Positions 7,620 through 18,788 of a DNA stretch of 64,000 nt are shown here, in pieces. Under the pieces are notes generated by a model. That model had not been told where the DNA came from. It ran no database searches and worked only from the letters and a program-made list of their open reading frames with translations. Positions within the stretch are counted from its first letter, which is position 1. The number at the start of each line of letters is the position of its first letter. The position numbers and the translations under genes were made by a program. The DNA is from Peiella sedimenti (GTDB lineage: Bacteria > Pseudomonadota > Alphaproteobacteria > Caulobacterales > Caulobacteraceae): the NCBI RefSeq assembly GCF_030504955.1, contig NZ_JAUKTR010000001.1:621501-685500 (forward strand), in the 5' to 3' direction.

Positions 7620-10160
7620 TCACCGGAGACTCCACCAGCCTCGCTTCGGCTTGACCGGCGGGGCGGTGATTTCAGCGGGATCGGGCTCGGCGGGTTGGGC
7701 CGGCTCCGCCGCAGGTTGCGGTTCAGGCTCAGGCTGGGCCTCAACGACAGGCGCTTCCGGCGCCGCAGCGGGGGGAGCCTCCGCTTCCGGAGCGGCCTCG
7801 GTCGCGGCCGGCTTGCGTCGGCTGCGGGTCCGCTTGGCCGGGGCGGGCGCGGCCTCGGGCTCAGGCTGGGCCTCGGATGCGTCTGCAGCCTCCACGGCGG
7901 CCGTGGCCGCGGCGATGGCCTCAACAGGTTCGGCCTCGCCGGTCTGCTCCGTCACGCCTTCAAGCTGGGTCTCGCCGCCCGGACGCTTGCGGCGCACGCG
8001 GCGGCGACCGCCGCGCTCGTCACCGGCCTCAGCCGCGGGGGCGGGGGCGGGGGACTCGCCGCGACTCTCGGCCGCGGGCCGTTCCCTGGCGGGTTCGTCC
8101 TGCGCCGGTCGGCTGCGCATCTCGATCGGGTCGAACCAGACGTAGGGATCTTCGAGGGACGGCGTGCGCCCGCGAACCCAGGCGTAAGCGCCTGAGGTCT
8201 CGCCGCCTTCGCGAGCGCGGCGACCGCCCCGGCGACCGCGCCGACGGCGGCGTCCAGCCTCGTCCTCGCCGTCCTGCTCCGTCTCGGCCCGAACCGTGTC
8301 GCGCGGCGCCTCGTCGCCATCTTCACGGCGTCCGCCCCGTCCTCGCCGACGGCGGCGACGGCCCCGGCGGCCCTCGCCGTCGCCACGGTCTGGTCGGGCG
8401 CGGCCGGAATCGTCCTCGGAATCTTCGGCGTCGTCTTCGGAACCGTCCGCCAGCTCCTCGGGCTCGTCCCCATCGTCAAAGACCTGTTCGTCGCGCAGGT
8501 CCTCTTCAGTCGGCTGCATGCGGCGCCGGGCGTTGACGGCGCCGGTCGGGCGCGGCGCCTCGTCAGCGGTGACGGTGCGCTCTATCGCGTGCTCGGCGTG
8601 GCCCAGGGCGTCGTCGACCTGGACCGTGACGTCCAGGCCCAACTCGTCGGCCATGCGGTTCAGGAATTCCCGCTTGTGATTCAGCACATAGAGGGCAACG
8701 GCCATGGGCGCGCGCAGGGTGACGGCTCCCGCGCCGTTCTTCGCCGCCTCCATCTCGACCGAACGCAGCGCCGTGAGGGCAAGTGATTCGGCCGAACGCA
8801 CGCGGCCCGAGCCGCCGCAGTGCTCACAGATGTGGGTGGTGCCTTCCAGGACGCCGGTGCGGCGGCGCTGACGGCTGATCTCCATCAGGCCGAAGCCCGA
8901 AATCTTGCCCATCTGGATGCGGGCGCGGTCCTCGTCCAGGGCGTCCTTCAAACGCTTCTCGACGGCGCGGTTGTTCTTGCCCTCGTCCATGTCGATGAAG
9001 TCGATGACAATCAGGCCGGCCAGGTCGCGCAGGCGCAGCTGGCGCGCCGCCTCGTCGGCGGCCTCGAGGTTGGTCTTCAGCGCCGTCGCCTCGACGTTCC
9101 GCTCTTTGGTGGCCTTGCCCGAGTTGACGTCGATGGCGACCAGGGCCTCGGTCTGGTTGATCACCAGGTAGCCGCCGGACTTCAGCGGCACGACCGGAGA
9201 GTGGATCTGCTGCAGCATGTCCTCGACGCCGAACTTCACGAACAGCGGCGTGGGCTCGTCGTACAGCTGCACCTTCTTGGCCTGTGACGGCATGAGCTGG
9301 CGCATGAAGTCGCGCGCCTCGCGCCAGCCCTGCTCGCCCTGGACGTGGACGGCCTCGAAGTCCTTGTCAAACATGTCCCGAACCGCGCGGCGGACAAGGG
9401 TCTCCTCCTCATAGATGAGGGAAGGGGCAGTGGAGGCGAGGGTGGTGGAGCGGATGTCCTCCCACAGGCGCAGCAGGTACTCGTAGTCCCGCTTGATCTC
9501 CGCCTTGGTGCGCTTTGCGCCGGCGGTGCGGATGATCAGGCCCATGCCCGGCGGCACATCCAGAGACTGGGCCGCGGCCTTCAGGCGCTTGCGGTCCGCC
9601 GCCTGGGTGATCTTGCGGCTGATGCCGCCGCCCCGTCCCGAGTTGGGCATCAGCACGCAGTAGCGGCCCGCCAGCGAAAGCCAGGTGGTCAGGGCCGCGC
9701 CCTTGCCGCCACGCTCGTCCTTGACGACCTGGACCAGCATGATCTGGCGGCGCTTGATCACCTCCTGGATCTTGTAGCGGCGCATCAGCTTACGCTTCAG
9801 CCGCGCTTCGTCGGAGGCCTTGCCTTCCTCGTCGTCGTGGCCGTTCTCGCCGTCGACGTCCTGATCGTCCTCCTCGTCGTCCGCCTCAGCCATGATGGCT
9901 TCACGGTCGGCGACAGGGATCTGGTAATAGTCCGGGTGGATCTCGCTGAAGGCCAGGAAGCCGTGACGGTTGCCGCCGTATTCGACGAAAGCCGCCTGCA
10001 GGCTGGGCTCTACACGTGTGACCTTGGCCAGATAGATGTTGCCGCGCAGCTGACGCCGGGCGCGGCTTTCGAAGTCAAATTCCTCGACGTGGCGGCCGTC
10101 CACGACGGCGACGCGGGTCTCCTCGGCGTGGGCCGAGTCGATCAACATATGCTTGGGCAT
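7620..10160 (-). CDS. rne: Ribonuclease E, degradosome scaffold and endoribonuclease
   Basis: From the chosen ATG (MPKHMLIDSAHAEETRV) the protein is 846 residues. The S1 domain carries a very acidic insertion at about residues 90-118. The catalytic DNase-I-like domain has AIDVNSG (Asp344) and IVIDFIDM (Asp387), and the zinc-link is CEHC at residues 445-448. From about residue 540 the tail is disordered, with acidic blocks, two Arg-rich RNA-binding blocks and a final KPKRGWWSLR. In Caulobacter a C-terminal GWW motif of RNase E binds PNPase, so a degradosome role is likely. The frame runs 12 codons further upstream without a better start. The leader to the next gene is long. Confidence 0.97.
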   Translation of the reverse strand: MPKHMLIDSAHAEETRVAVVDGRHVEEFDFESRARRQLRGNIYLAKVTRVEPSLQAAFVEYGGNRHGFLAFSEIHPDYYQIPVADREAIMAEADDEEDDQDVDGENGHDDEEGKASDEARLKRKLMRRYKIQEVIKRRQIMLVQVVKDERGGKGAALTTWLSLAGRYCVLMPNSGRGGGISRKITQAADRKRLKAAAQSLDVPPGMGLIIRTAGAKRTKAEIKRDYEYLLRLWEDIRSTTLASTAPSLIYEEETLVRRAVRDMFDKDFEAVHVQGEQGWREARDFMRQLMPSQAKKVQLYDEPTPLFVKFGVEDMLQQIHSPVVPLKSGGYLVINQTEALVAIDVNSGKATKERNVEATALKTNLEAADEAARQLRLRDLAGLIVIDFIDMDEGKNNRAVEKRLKDALDEDRARIQMGKISGFGLMEISRQRRRTGVLEGTTHICEHCGGSGRVRSAESLALTALRSVEMEAAKNGAGAVTLRAPMAVALYVLNHKREFLNRMADELGLDVTVQVDDALGHAEHAIERTVTADEAPRPTGAVNARRRMQPTEEDLRDEQVFDDGDEPEELADGSEDDAEDSEDDSGRARPDRGDGEGRRGRRRRRRGRGGRREDGDEAPRDTVRAETEQDGEDEAGRRRRRGRRGGRRAREGGETSGAYAWVRGRTPSLEDPYVWFDPIEMRSRPAQDEPARERPAAESRGESPAPAPAAEAGDERGGRRRVRRKRPGGETQLEGVTEQTGEAEPVEAIAAATAAVEAADASEAQPEPEAAPAPAKRTRSRRKPAATEAAPEAEAPPAAAPEAPVVEAQPEPEPQPAAEPAQPAEPDPAEITAPPVKPKRGWWSLR

Positions 10161-10589
10161 TAAGGGGGTCTCCACGACGCGGCCCTGACCTCGCACCTTG
10201 CGGTCGAGCGGGGGGGCGTCGCTGGGGTTGGATGGCGCACTCGCGGCCCGCGTCTTCGCCCCTCGGGGCGATCCCGGCGGTCAGCCGGCGGCGGAACAGA
10301 GCGGTGCGGCCCATGGTGTGGTTCGGATTCCTCGTCACGCGCTTTCAGGGCGTGTCGGGTGCGGCCGCTGGCGGACTGACGGGCAGGCCGGGCGGGCGCG
10401 GGGTTCAAACAGCGCCGCTGGCGGCCAGCGGTCCCGGCTAGAGGGACGAGCGCGGCGCGCCGGAGCGACGCGGCGAACTTAGTCACTTCAGGCGACGAAG
10501 GAAAGCGGGCGCTGAAACTTGGCGCCCTTAACCCATTCGGAAGCCTGATCTGGCAACTTGTCGGCCCTGCTTTCGGATGAGGACCAATC
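10161..10589. other. 429-base intergenic region between rne and the divergent amidase gene
   Basis: No gene is supported here. The region must hold the promoters and leaders of rne (minus) and the amidase gene (plus). Two short hairpins are visible: a 7-base-pair stem (10415-10421 with 10425-10431) and a 6-base-pair stem (10507-10512 with 10522-10527). No convincing -35/-10 pair was found by eye. Confidence 0.6.
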
Positions 10590-11801
10590 ATGGCCGTCGG
10601 GCCTGCATCACCGGTGACGCGCCTACCTTCGCTGCGCGCCGTATTGGCCGTTGGAGCCCTACTGCTCGTCGCGGCGGCTGCGCTGCTGTTGCTGACCGCG
10701 GGGCGCGGCCTGGCGGACACCGATTCCGGCGACGTGATGCGCGTACGTTTCGGTGGTGATGCTCAAGTCACGCGGGTGGTGATTGACATGGGCCGCTCGG
10801 CCCAAGGGCGCCTTAGTGAGACGTCGGGTCAGGATCTGACGTTGGCTTTGGTCGGGGTGGATGCCGGCCGTGGTGCGGAGGCCGCCGGTCAGGGACTGGT
10901 GCGCAGCTATCGGCTGGACAGCGCTGGGGGCGCAGCCCGTCTGCGTCTGAACTTGACGCGGCAGGCCCAGGTCAAGCGGCGCTTCCTTCTGCCGCCCGGC
11001 GATGGCGTCAGTCACTACCGTTATGTGCTTGACCTCGAAGCGAGCGGCGCCGGCCCGGCCCGGTCGCCCGCCCGAGAGTCGTCGCCCACCAGATCCAACC
11101 GCACCCAGCCGCGCGTCATCGTGGTCGATGCCGGCCATGGCGGTCGGGACCCAGGGGCCCAGGGCGCTGAGCACGCGGAAAAAGCTATCACCTTGGCCGC
11201 GGCCCAGGCCCTGAAGGAGCGACTGGAGGCCACCGGCCGCTATCGGGTCGTCCTGACGCGCACCGGTGATTCCTATGTTCCGCTCGAAAGCCGGGTCCGC
11301 ATCGCGCGCCAGGCCGGGGCCGACCTGTTCATCTCGCTGCATGCTGACGCCGGCCCGTCGCCGGAAACGCGCGGGGCCAGCGTCTACACCCTGGACGAGC
11401 GGGGGGAAGAACGGGCCGCGAGGCAGGTCATGGCCGGGCGCGGCGCGCTTTCAGGCGTTCAGTTGCCGGGGCGCGATCCCGCCGTTCGCCGTGTCCTTCT
11501 GGACCTGACCCAGCGCGCCACCCAGAACCGCTCGGCCGCCTTCGCCCAGGTGCTGTTGACTCACATTGAAGATGAGGCGCCGCTGCTTCGCCGCAGCCAT
11601 CGCAACGACAACTTCGCGGTTCTCCTGGCGCCGGACGTGCCGGCCGTACTGCTGGAAATGGGATTCATCACCAATCCCGAGGACGAGCGGCTGCTGTCCA
11701 GCGCGCGCAGCCGTAACCGCCTGATGGGCGCCGTGGTCGAGGCGATCGACGCCTATTTCGCCATGCCTTCGGGCGGCTTGATGATGGCGGCGGCGCCCTG
11801 A
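10590..11801 (+). CDS. N-acetylmuramoyl-L-alanine amidase (AmiC-like) with AMIN domain
   Basis: The 403-residue protein has an N-terminal hydrophobic signal anchor (about residues 17-37), an AMIN-like beta domain (about 48-150), a short Ser/Pro linker and an Amidase_3 domain from about residue 175. The zinc ligands are seen in VDAGHGGRDPG (His183), AEKAIT (Glu197) and ISLHADA (His251), and the catalytic Glu is in LLEMGFITNPED. Such enzymes cut the bond between MurNAc and the stem peptide and split septal peptidoglycan during cell separation. It lies just upstream of the PBP1A gene on the same strand, about 100 bases away, forming a cell-wall pair. Confidence 0.95.
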   Translation: MAVGPASPVTRLPSLRAVLAVGALLLVAAAALLLLTAGRGLADTDSGDVMRVRFGGDAQVTRVVIDMGRSAQGRLSETSGQDLTLALVGVDAGRGAEAAGQGLVRSYRLDSAGGAARLRLNLTRQAQVKRRFLLPPGDGVSHYRYVLDLEASGAGPARSPARESSPTRSNRTQPRVIVVDAGHGGRDPGAQGAEHAEKAITLAAAQALKERLEATGRYRVVLTRTGDSYVPLESRVRIARQAGADLFISLHADAGPSPETRGASVYTLDERGEERAARQVMAGRGALSGVQLPGRDPAVRRVLLDLTQRATQNRSAAFAQVLLTHIEDEAPLLRRSHRNDNFAVLLAPDVPAVLLEMGFITNPEDERLLSSARSRNRLMGAVVEAIDAYFAMPSGGLMMAAAP

Positions 11802-11898
11802 TTTAGGGCCGTCTGCGTCGATCAGGGCTTTGCGCCAGCGCGTAGGCCGCGTTACATCGGCCGTTGGCGCCCCCTGAGGGCGCGGGACGAGGGTATTC

Positions 11899-14307
<2,409 letters not shown>

Positions 14308-14336
14308 AGCCGCACCCTGCCCTTGGAGTTGGAAGC

Positions 14337-15459
14337 ATGAGATTGGATGTCGAGGCCATGGCGGCCGACATCGAGCAGTCCGTCGGGCTGCTCAGGAGGC
14401 GTCTTTGACTGGGATGCCGCCCTTCGCAAACTGGACGAACTGAACGCCCGCGTCGAAGACCCCAGCCTGTGGGACGACGCCGACAACGCCCAGGCCGTCA
14501 TGCGGGAACGCACACGGCTGGCCGACCAGGTCGCGCTGGTCAAGACGCTTGAGCGCGAGACCGAGGACGCCATCGCCTTCGCCGAACTGGCGGACGAGGA
14601 GGGCGACGAGGCCTCGCTGGAGGAGGCCCGTCAACAGCTGCGGGACCTGAAGGCGCGCGCTGGCCGCGCCGAGCTGGAAGCCCTCCTTTCAGGCGAGGCC
14701 GACGCCAACGACGCCTTCCTCGAGGTGAACTCCGGCGCCGGCGGCACCGAGTCCTGCGACTGGGCGTCGATGCTGCTGCGCATGTACACGCGGTGGGCGG
14801 GCGCCCACGGTTATGAGGTGGACCTGATCGAGGAAACCCCGGGCGAGCAGGCCGGGATCAAGTCGGCCACCATCCAGGTGAAGGGCGCGAACGCCTATGG
14901 CTGGCTCAAGTCGGAATCGGGCGTGCATCGCCTGGTGCGCATCAGCCCGTACGACTCGAGCGCCCGGCGCCACACCAGCTTCGCTTCGGTGGGCGTCTCG
15001 CCGGTGGTGGATGACACCATCGAGATCGAAATCAATCCCGCCGATGTGCGCACGGACACCTACCGCGCCTCGGGCGCGGGCGGCCAGCACGTCAACAAGA
15101 CGGACTCAGCCGTGCGCCTCACGCACATTCCGACCAATACGGTTGTGGCGTGCCAGACTGAGCGGTCCCAGCACCAGAACCGCGACCGGGCCTGGAAGAT
15201 GCTGCGCGCGCGGCTTTACGAGCTGGAGCTGCAGAAGCGCGAGGCGGCCGCCCAGGCGTTGGAGGACGCCAAGACGGACATCGGCTGGGGTCACCAGATC
15301 CGATCCTACGTCCTGCAGCCCTATCAGATGGTCAAGGATCTGCGCACCAATGTGGAGACGTCCGACACCCAGGGCGTGCTGGACGGCGATCTGGACGCCT
15401 TCATGGGAGCCGCCTTGGCGGCTCGGGTTGGCGTCACGCGCGATGGCGCGGAGGGGTAA
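14337..15459 (+). CDS. prfB: Peptide chain release factor 2, with programmed +1 frameshift
   Basis: Translation begins at the ATG at 14337, reads 23 codons and meets an in-frame TGA at 14406. The ribosome must shift +1 on CTT-TGA-C so that the next codon is GAC at 14407, and the frame then stays open to 15459, giving about 373 residues. The catalytic GGQ motif lies in [10 protein letters not shown]. The codon-recognition tripeptide reads SPY ([15 protein letters not shown]), which as I recall is the usual alphaproteobacterial form of the SPF motif. RF2 ends translation at UGA and UAA, so the frameshift lets low RF2 raise its own synthesis. An annotation that starts inside the second frame would be wrong. 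Confidence 0.96.
14394..14409 (+). promoter_or_regulatory. prfB: prfB programmed frameshift site
   Basis: An internal Shine-Dalgarno-like AGGAGG (14394-14399) is followed by a three-base spacer, the slippery CTT (14403-14405), the stop TGA (14406-14408) and C. The spacing and bases match the known autoregulatory +1 frameshift signal of bacterial prfB. Confidence 0.95.
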
Positions 15460-15489
15460 GGCCCCTGCCGCCCTCGAACCTCTGACGGT

Positions 15490-16044
15490 CTAGACCGACT
15501 TCATCTCGATGACCTGGGCCGGCGCCGGCTCCGGCTGAGGCGCGGCGGCCGCCGCGGGGGCAGGCGCTGCGGCGGGTCGGGCGGGCTGGGCGTCCTTGCG
15601 GCCCTGCTGGCAGCGGCCCTGGAAGAAGGCGCCCGTCTCGATGGCCAGCTGATCGTGCGTGATGTCGCCGTCCACATAGGCGGTGGCGGCCAGGCGAACC
15701 TGCTTGCCGCTCACGGTGCCGACGACGCGCCCGCGCACCTCGATGGAATCGGCGGAGACGCCGCCCTCGACCGAGCCGGTCTCGCCCACGACCAGGCGAC
15801 CGACGCGGACGTCGCCGCGCACCGTGCCGTCGATCTGCAGGTCCCCCTGGCCGGTGATGTCGCCCGTGAAGGTCAGGTCCGATGACAGCACCGAGCCGGG
15901 CCGAGACGCCGGCGCAGGGGCCGGACGCGGGGCCTGGGCGACCGGCGCGCCGCCGGGCGCCTTCAAGTCGGGAAGCGGCGGAATGGGCTCGGGACGGGCC
16001 TGGGGCTGAGCCTTGGGCTGGGAGGGCTTAGTCTTGGAGAACAT
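15490..16044 (-). CDS. Bactofilin (cytoskeletal polymer protein)
   Basis: The 184-residue protein has a Pro/Ala/Lys-rich N-terminal tail to about residue 52, a central right-handed beta-helix domain (SDLTFTGDITGQGDLQIDGTVRGDVRVGRLVVGETG and following) and a Pro/Ala-rich C-terminal tail. That is the bactofilin (DUF583) layout. Bactofilins self-assemble into membrane-associated filaments or patches and recruit cell-wall enzymes; in Caulobacter BacA acts at the stalk. The ATG at 16044 lies inside the 3' end of the M23 peptidase gene (17-base overlap), so the two are coupled. Pairing of a bactofilin with an M23 hydrolase is common and suggests that they work together in local wall remodelling. 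Confidence 0.95.
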   Translation of the reverse strand: MFSKTKPSQPKAQPQARPEPIPPLPDLKAPGGAPVAQAPRPAPAPASRPGSVLSSDLTFTGDITGQGDLQIDGTVRGDVRVGRLVVGETGSVEGGVSADSIEVRGRVVGTVSGKQVRLAATAYVDGDITHDQLAIETGAFFQGRCQQGRKDAQPARPAAAPAPAAAAAPQPEPAPAQVIEMKSV

Positions 16045-17173
16045 TGTCGCCTGCCTTGATGAAACGTGCGGGGTTCTGAGGGCGGCCGTTGACCCACACC
16101 TCATAGTGCAGGTGGACGCCGGTGGAGCGGCCGGTGGTGCCCATGCCGCCGATGCGCTGGCCGATGGCCACGCGCTGGCCGGGCCGGACCGAGATCGTGT
16201 TGAGGTGGGCGTAACGCGTCTTGAAGCCGCCGCCATGGTCGATCTCGACGGTATTGCCATACCCGTTGCGGACCCCCGCAAAGGAGATCACGCCGGGCGC
16301 CGTCGCCGTGATGGGGCTATTGCGCGGGCCGGCGAAATCTTGACCCTGGTGCAGGGCGGGGCGACCGTTGAAGGGATCAAAACGCACGCCGAAGCCCGAG
16401 GTCTGGCGCACGCCCGTGGCGGGGCGGCCGAAAGGCAGACGCTCGGCGGCGTCCGACAGGGCCCGCATTTCGGAGAGGTTGTCGGCGGCGTGGCGGATGC
16501 GGATCGCAAAGGCCTCGTCCACGTCCAGCACGGCGGCCAGGGCGCGGGGGTCGCCTGCATCCACCAGCGGACCGCCCAGGCTCGAACTGGAGCCGGCGTA
16601 GGCGGAGGGGTTCAGTCCCGCCAGGCGGAACGCCAGACGCAGCCGCTCGGCGCGGTCCCCCGCGAAGTTTTCGGCCCTGGCGATCAGGCGTTCCTGATCC
16701 AGTCGCACCGCCATGACCCGCTCAAGGGGCGCGCGGTTCTCGTCAATGCGGCGCGGCGCCAGCACCTCGCGCGCGCCGGGGACGTCGCGGAAGGTGGCCA
16801 TGACACGGGTCAGGGCGGCGTGACGCCGCTCGACCGTGTGGGCCAGTTCATCGATCGAGCCGTTGGTCGCCGTCATCTTGGCGACGGCGCTGTCGAGACG
16901 CGCCTGAAGCTCGGCGTTCATGCGCTCGGAAGCGGCTCGCGCCCGCACGACCTCGTGGTCGGCCCGGCTGGCCGTAATGGCGTTGAGCGCGAAAAGGCCG
17001 GCCGATCCGGCGATCCAGGCGACCGCCACGCTGGCGGCGCCGGCCATCATCACTTGCTTGCCGGTGGTCAGGATGTAGCCGCGCGTCTCGCCGCCGGACC
17101 GCAGGTAAAGATGCCGCTCCGGAAATACGCGCTCGATGAAATCTCTAAGCCAAGCCACCCGAGCCTTAACCAT
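16028..17173 (-). CDS. M23 (LytM) peptidoglycan endopeptidase, membrane-anchored
   Basis: From the ATG at 17173 the protein is 381 residues, and a GGGGGAG ribosome site precedes that codon. One membrane helix (about residues 37-68) is followed by a coiled-coil region (about 70-180) and a C-terminal LytM domain. The zinc and catalytic residues are visible as HQGQD (His275, Asp279) and HLHYE (His354, His356). The degenerate motifs look intact, so the protein is probably an active D,D-endopeptidase that cuts cross-links in the periplasm. It lies downstream of the peroxiredoxin gene on the same strand and overlaps the bactofilin gene. Confidence 0.94.
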   Translation of the reverse strand: MVKARVAWLRDFIERVFPERHLYLRSGGETRGYILTTGKQVMMAGAASVAVAWIAGSAGLFALNAITASRADHEVVRARAASERMNAELQARLDSAVAKMTATNGSIDELAHTVERRHAALTRVMATFRDVPGAREVLAPRRIDENRAPLERVMAVRLDQERLIARAENFAGDRAERLRLAFRLAGLNPSAYAGSSSSLGGPLVDAGDPRALAAVLDVDEAFAIRIRHAADNLSEMRALSDAAERLPFGRPATGVRQTSGFGVRFDPFNGRPALHQGQDFAGPRNSPITATAPGVISFAGVRNGYGNTVEIDHGGGFKTRYAHLNTISVRPGQRVAIGQRIGGMGTTGRSTGVHLHYEVWVNGRPQNPARFIKAGDNVLQD

Positions 17174-17231
17174 GAACTCCCCCCGAGCCCTTATCCCGCA
17201 AAGGTTATGCACCCATGGGGCGGCCCGGGGC

Positions 17232-17275
17232 AAGGGTGTTCACCCTTTGTTAACCCTGATTTCGCCCAGCGAAAT
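17232..17275. promoter_or_regulatory. Two adjacent palindromes upstream of the M23 peptidase gene
   Basis: A palindrome with 7-base arms and a 2-base centre (17232-17247) is followed by a second one with 7-base arms and a 3-base centre (17259-17275). They lie 59-101 bases upstream of the M23 start and about 105 bases after the bcp stop. Operator sites or a weak attenuator are possible; no T-run follows on the minus strand. Confidence 0.35.
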
Positions 17276-17380
17276 ATTGTCGCAGCCCAGATTCGTGAGA
17301 CTTCGCGTCTGAGGCGAACGCTGCGCGAATCTGAGACGACACGTCGGAGGTCTTAGGAGGATCGGGTTACAATCAGACGA

Positions 17381-17863
17381 TCAGGCGTGTTTAACGGGGA
17401 GTTGCTGGAGAGCGTCGAGAACCTCCTGCGCATGGTTGGGCACGGACACCTTGCGCCAGACCCTGGCCACGCGCCCGTCAGGTCCGATCAGGAAGGTGGC
17501 CCGTTCTATGCCCATGTATTTGCGGCCATACATGCTCTTTTCGACCCAGACGCCATAAGCCTCGGTCACGAGCCCCTCCTCGTCGGCGCCCAGGGTCAGG
17601 TTGAGGTCGTACTTGGCCTTGAAGCGATCGTGTTTCTTCGCCGTGTCGCGCGACACGCCAACGACGGCGGCGCCGGCTCGCGCAAACTCGGCGGCCAGGC
17701 TGCTGAACTCCTGCGCCTCGCGCGTGCAGCCGGGCGTGTCGTCCTTGGGGTAAAAGTAGAGCACCAGCGGCTTGCCGGCGAGGTCCGTCAGCCGCACGCG
17801 GGCGCCGCCGTCCGTGGGCATGTCGAAGTCAGGGGCGCGGTCGCCCTCAGCGGGACCACTCAT
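17381..17863 (-). CDS. bcp: Thiol peroxidase of the BCP/PrxQ type, apparently 1-Cys
   Basis: The 160-residue protein has the peroxiredoxin motif YPKDDTPGCTREAQEF with the peroxidatic cysteine at Cys46. In E. coli BCP a resolving cysteine follows five residues later; here that position is Gln, so the enzyme probably works as a 1-Cys form or uses a partner thiol. The family reduces hydrogen peroxide and organic hydroperoxides at the expense of thioredoxin or glutathione in the cytoplasm. The start is nine bases after the panC stop, so it is cotranscribed with panC. It is followed after about 207 bases by the M23 gene. Confidence 0.94.
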   Translation of the reverse strand: MSGPAEGDRAPDFDMPTDGGARVRLTDLAGKPLVLYFYPKDDTPGCTREAQEFSSLAAEFARAGAAVVGVSRDTAKKHDRFKAKYDLNLTLGADEEGLVTEAYGVWVEKSMYGRKYMGIERATFLIGPDGRVARVWRKVSVPNHAQEVLDALQQLPVKHA

Positions 17864-17872
17864 GGGCCTCTC

Positions 17873-18727
17873 CTATTCAACGGCCATATTGTCGATCAGG
17901 CGGGTGCCGCCCAGCCAAGCTGCGGCCAGGATACGCGCCGGCGCGCCGAGGCGATCACCGGGGAAGATTCCCAAGTCTTCCGCACGGCGGAGCGCAACGT
18001 AGTCCACGCGATCAAAGCCAGCCGCAAGCAGGGCCTCTGCGGCCTGAGCCTCCGCCTGACCAACGGGGGCGCCGGATAGGGCGGCGAGCCCCGCCTGTTT
18101 GAGAATCACGTTCAGCCGCCGCGCCACGGATAGCTCAGCGTCATTCAGGTAAGCGTTGCGCGACGAGAGGGCGAGGCCGTGCGCGTCGCGCACTGTGGAC
18201 CCGCCGACGATCTGGGTAGGGATATCCAAGTCGCGCGCCATGCGCCGTACCGTCAGCAACTGCTGATAGTCCTTCTCTCCGAAGACGGCCACATCCGCCT
18301 GCACCTGGTTGAGCAGCTTGGCCACCACCAGCGCCACGCCGCCGAAAAAGTGCGGGCGGCTGTCGCTTTCAAGCCCGTCGGTGGGGCCTGCGACCTGGAT
18401 GCGGGTGGCGAAACCGGGCGGGTACATCTCGGCCGGAGTGGGCGCGAACAGCAGGTCACAGCCCTCGGTCGCCAGCAATTCGGCGTCGCGGGCCTCCTGT
18501 CTTGGATAGCGGTCCAGGTCCTCGGTCGGGGCGAACTGGGTCGGATTGACGAAGATCGAGCAGACAGTGCGGTCAGCCAGGCCTCGGGCCTGCCGGATCA
18601 AGGCGAGGTGCCCCTCGTGCAAGGCGCCCATGGTGGGCACGAATCCGACACTGAGGCCCCCGGCTCGCCAGGCGCGAACCTGCTCGCGCAGGCCGGCGAT
18701 GGTGCGGACGATGGGAAGCTCGGCCAT
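17873..18727 (-). CDS. panC: Pantothenate synthetase
   Basis: The 284-residue protein carries VPTMGALHEGHLALI, with the HxGH nucleotide-binding motif, SIFVNPTQF, and the GEKDYQQL segment (FGEKDYQQLLTVRRMARDLDI). These are family signatures. The enzyme joins pantoate and beta-alanine with ATP to make pantothenate, the vitamin precursor of coenzyme A. Length is normal. The gene starts 61 bases from the divergent SPOR lipoprotein gene, and its downstream neighbour is bcp. No panB gene is seen in the window. Confidence 0.97.
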   Translation of the reverse strand: MAELPIVRTIAGLREQVRAWRAGGLSVGFVPTMGALHEGHLALIRQARGLADRTVCSIFVNPTQFAPTEDLDRYPRQEARDAELLATEGCDLLFAPTPAEMYPPGFATRIQVAGPTDGLESDSRPHFFGGVALVVAKLLNQVQADVAVFGEKDYQQLLTVRRMARDLDIPTQIVGGSTVRDAHGLALSSRNAYLNDAELSVARRLNVILKQAGLAALSGAPVGQAEAQAAEALLAAGFDRVDYVALRRAEDLGIFPGDRLGAPARILAAAWLGGTRLIDNMAVE

Positions 18728-18788
18728 AAGTCCTTCTTAAGCCTGTTCTTCAACGGGGCTTTGAGATGCGCCCGCTAGGGTGGCGCTT

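Noticed and set aside
10160..10196. Upstream extension of RNase E by 12 residues
   Set aside because: The extra residues do not match known RNase E starts, while MPKHMLIDSAHAEE does.
10400..10435. Possible tRNA T-arm (GGGTTCAAAC)
   Set aside because: The bases after the loop do not pair with those before it, and no acceptor or anticodon stem can be drawn.
17238..17252. GTTC-N7-GTTA, close to the alphaproteobacterial SOS box GTTC-N7-GTTC
   Set aside because: One of the eight fixed bases is wrong and the nearby M23 gene is not an expected SOS gene. It also overlaps one of the palindromes.
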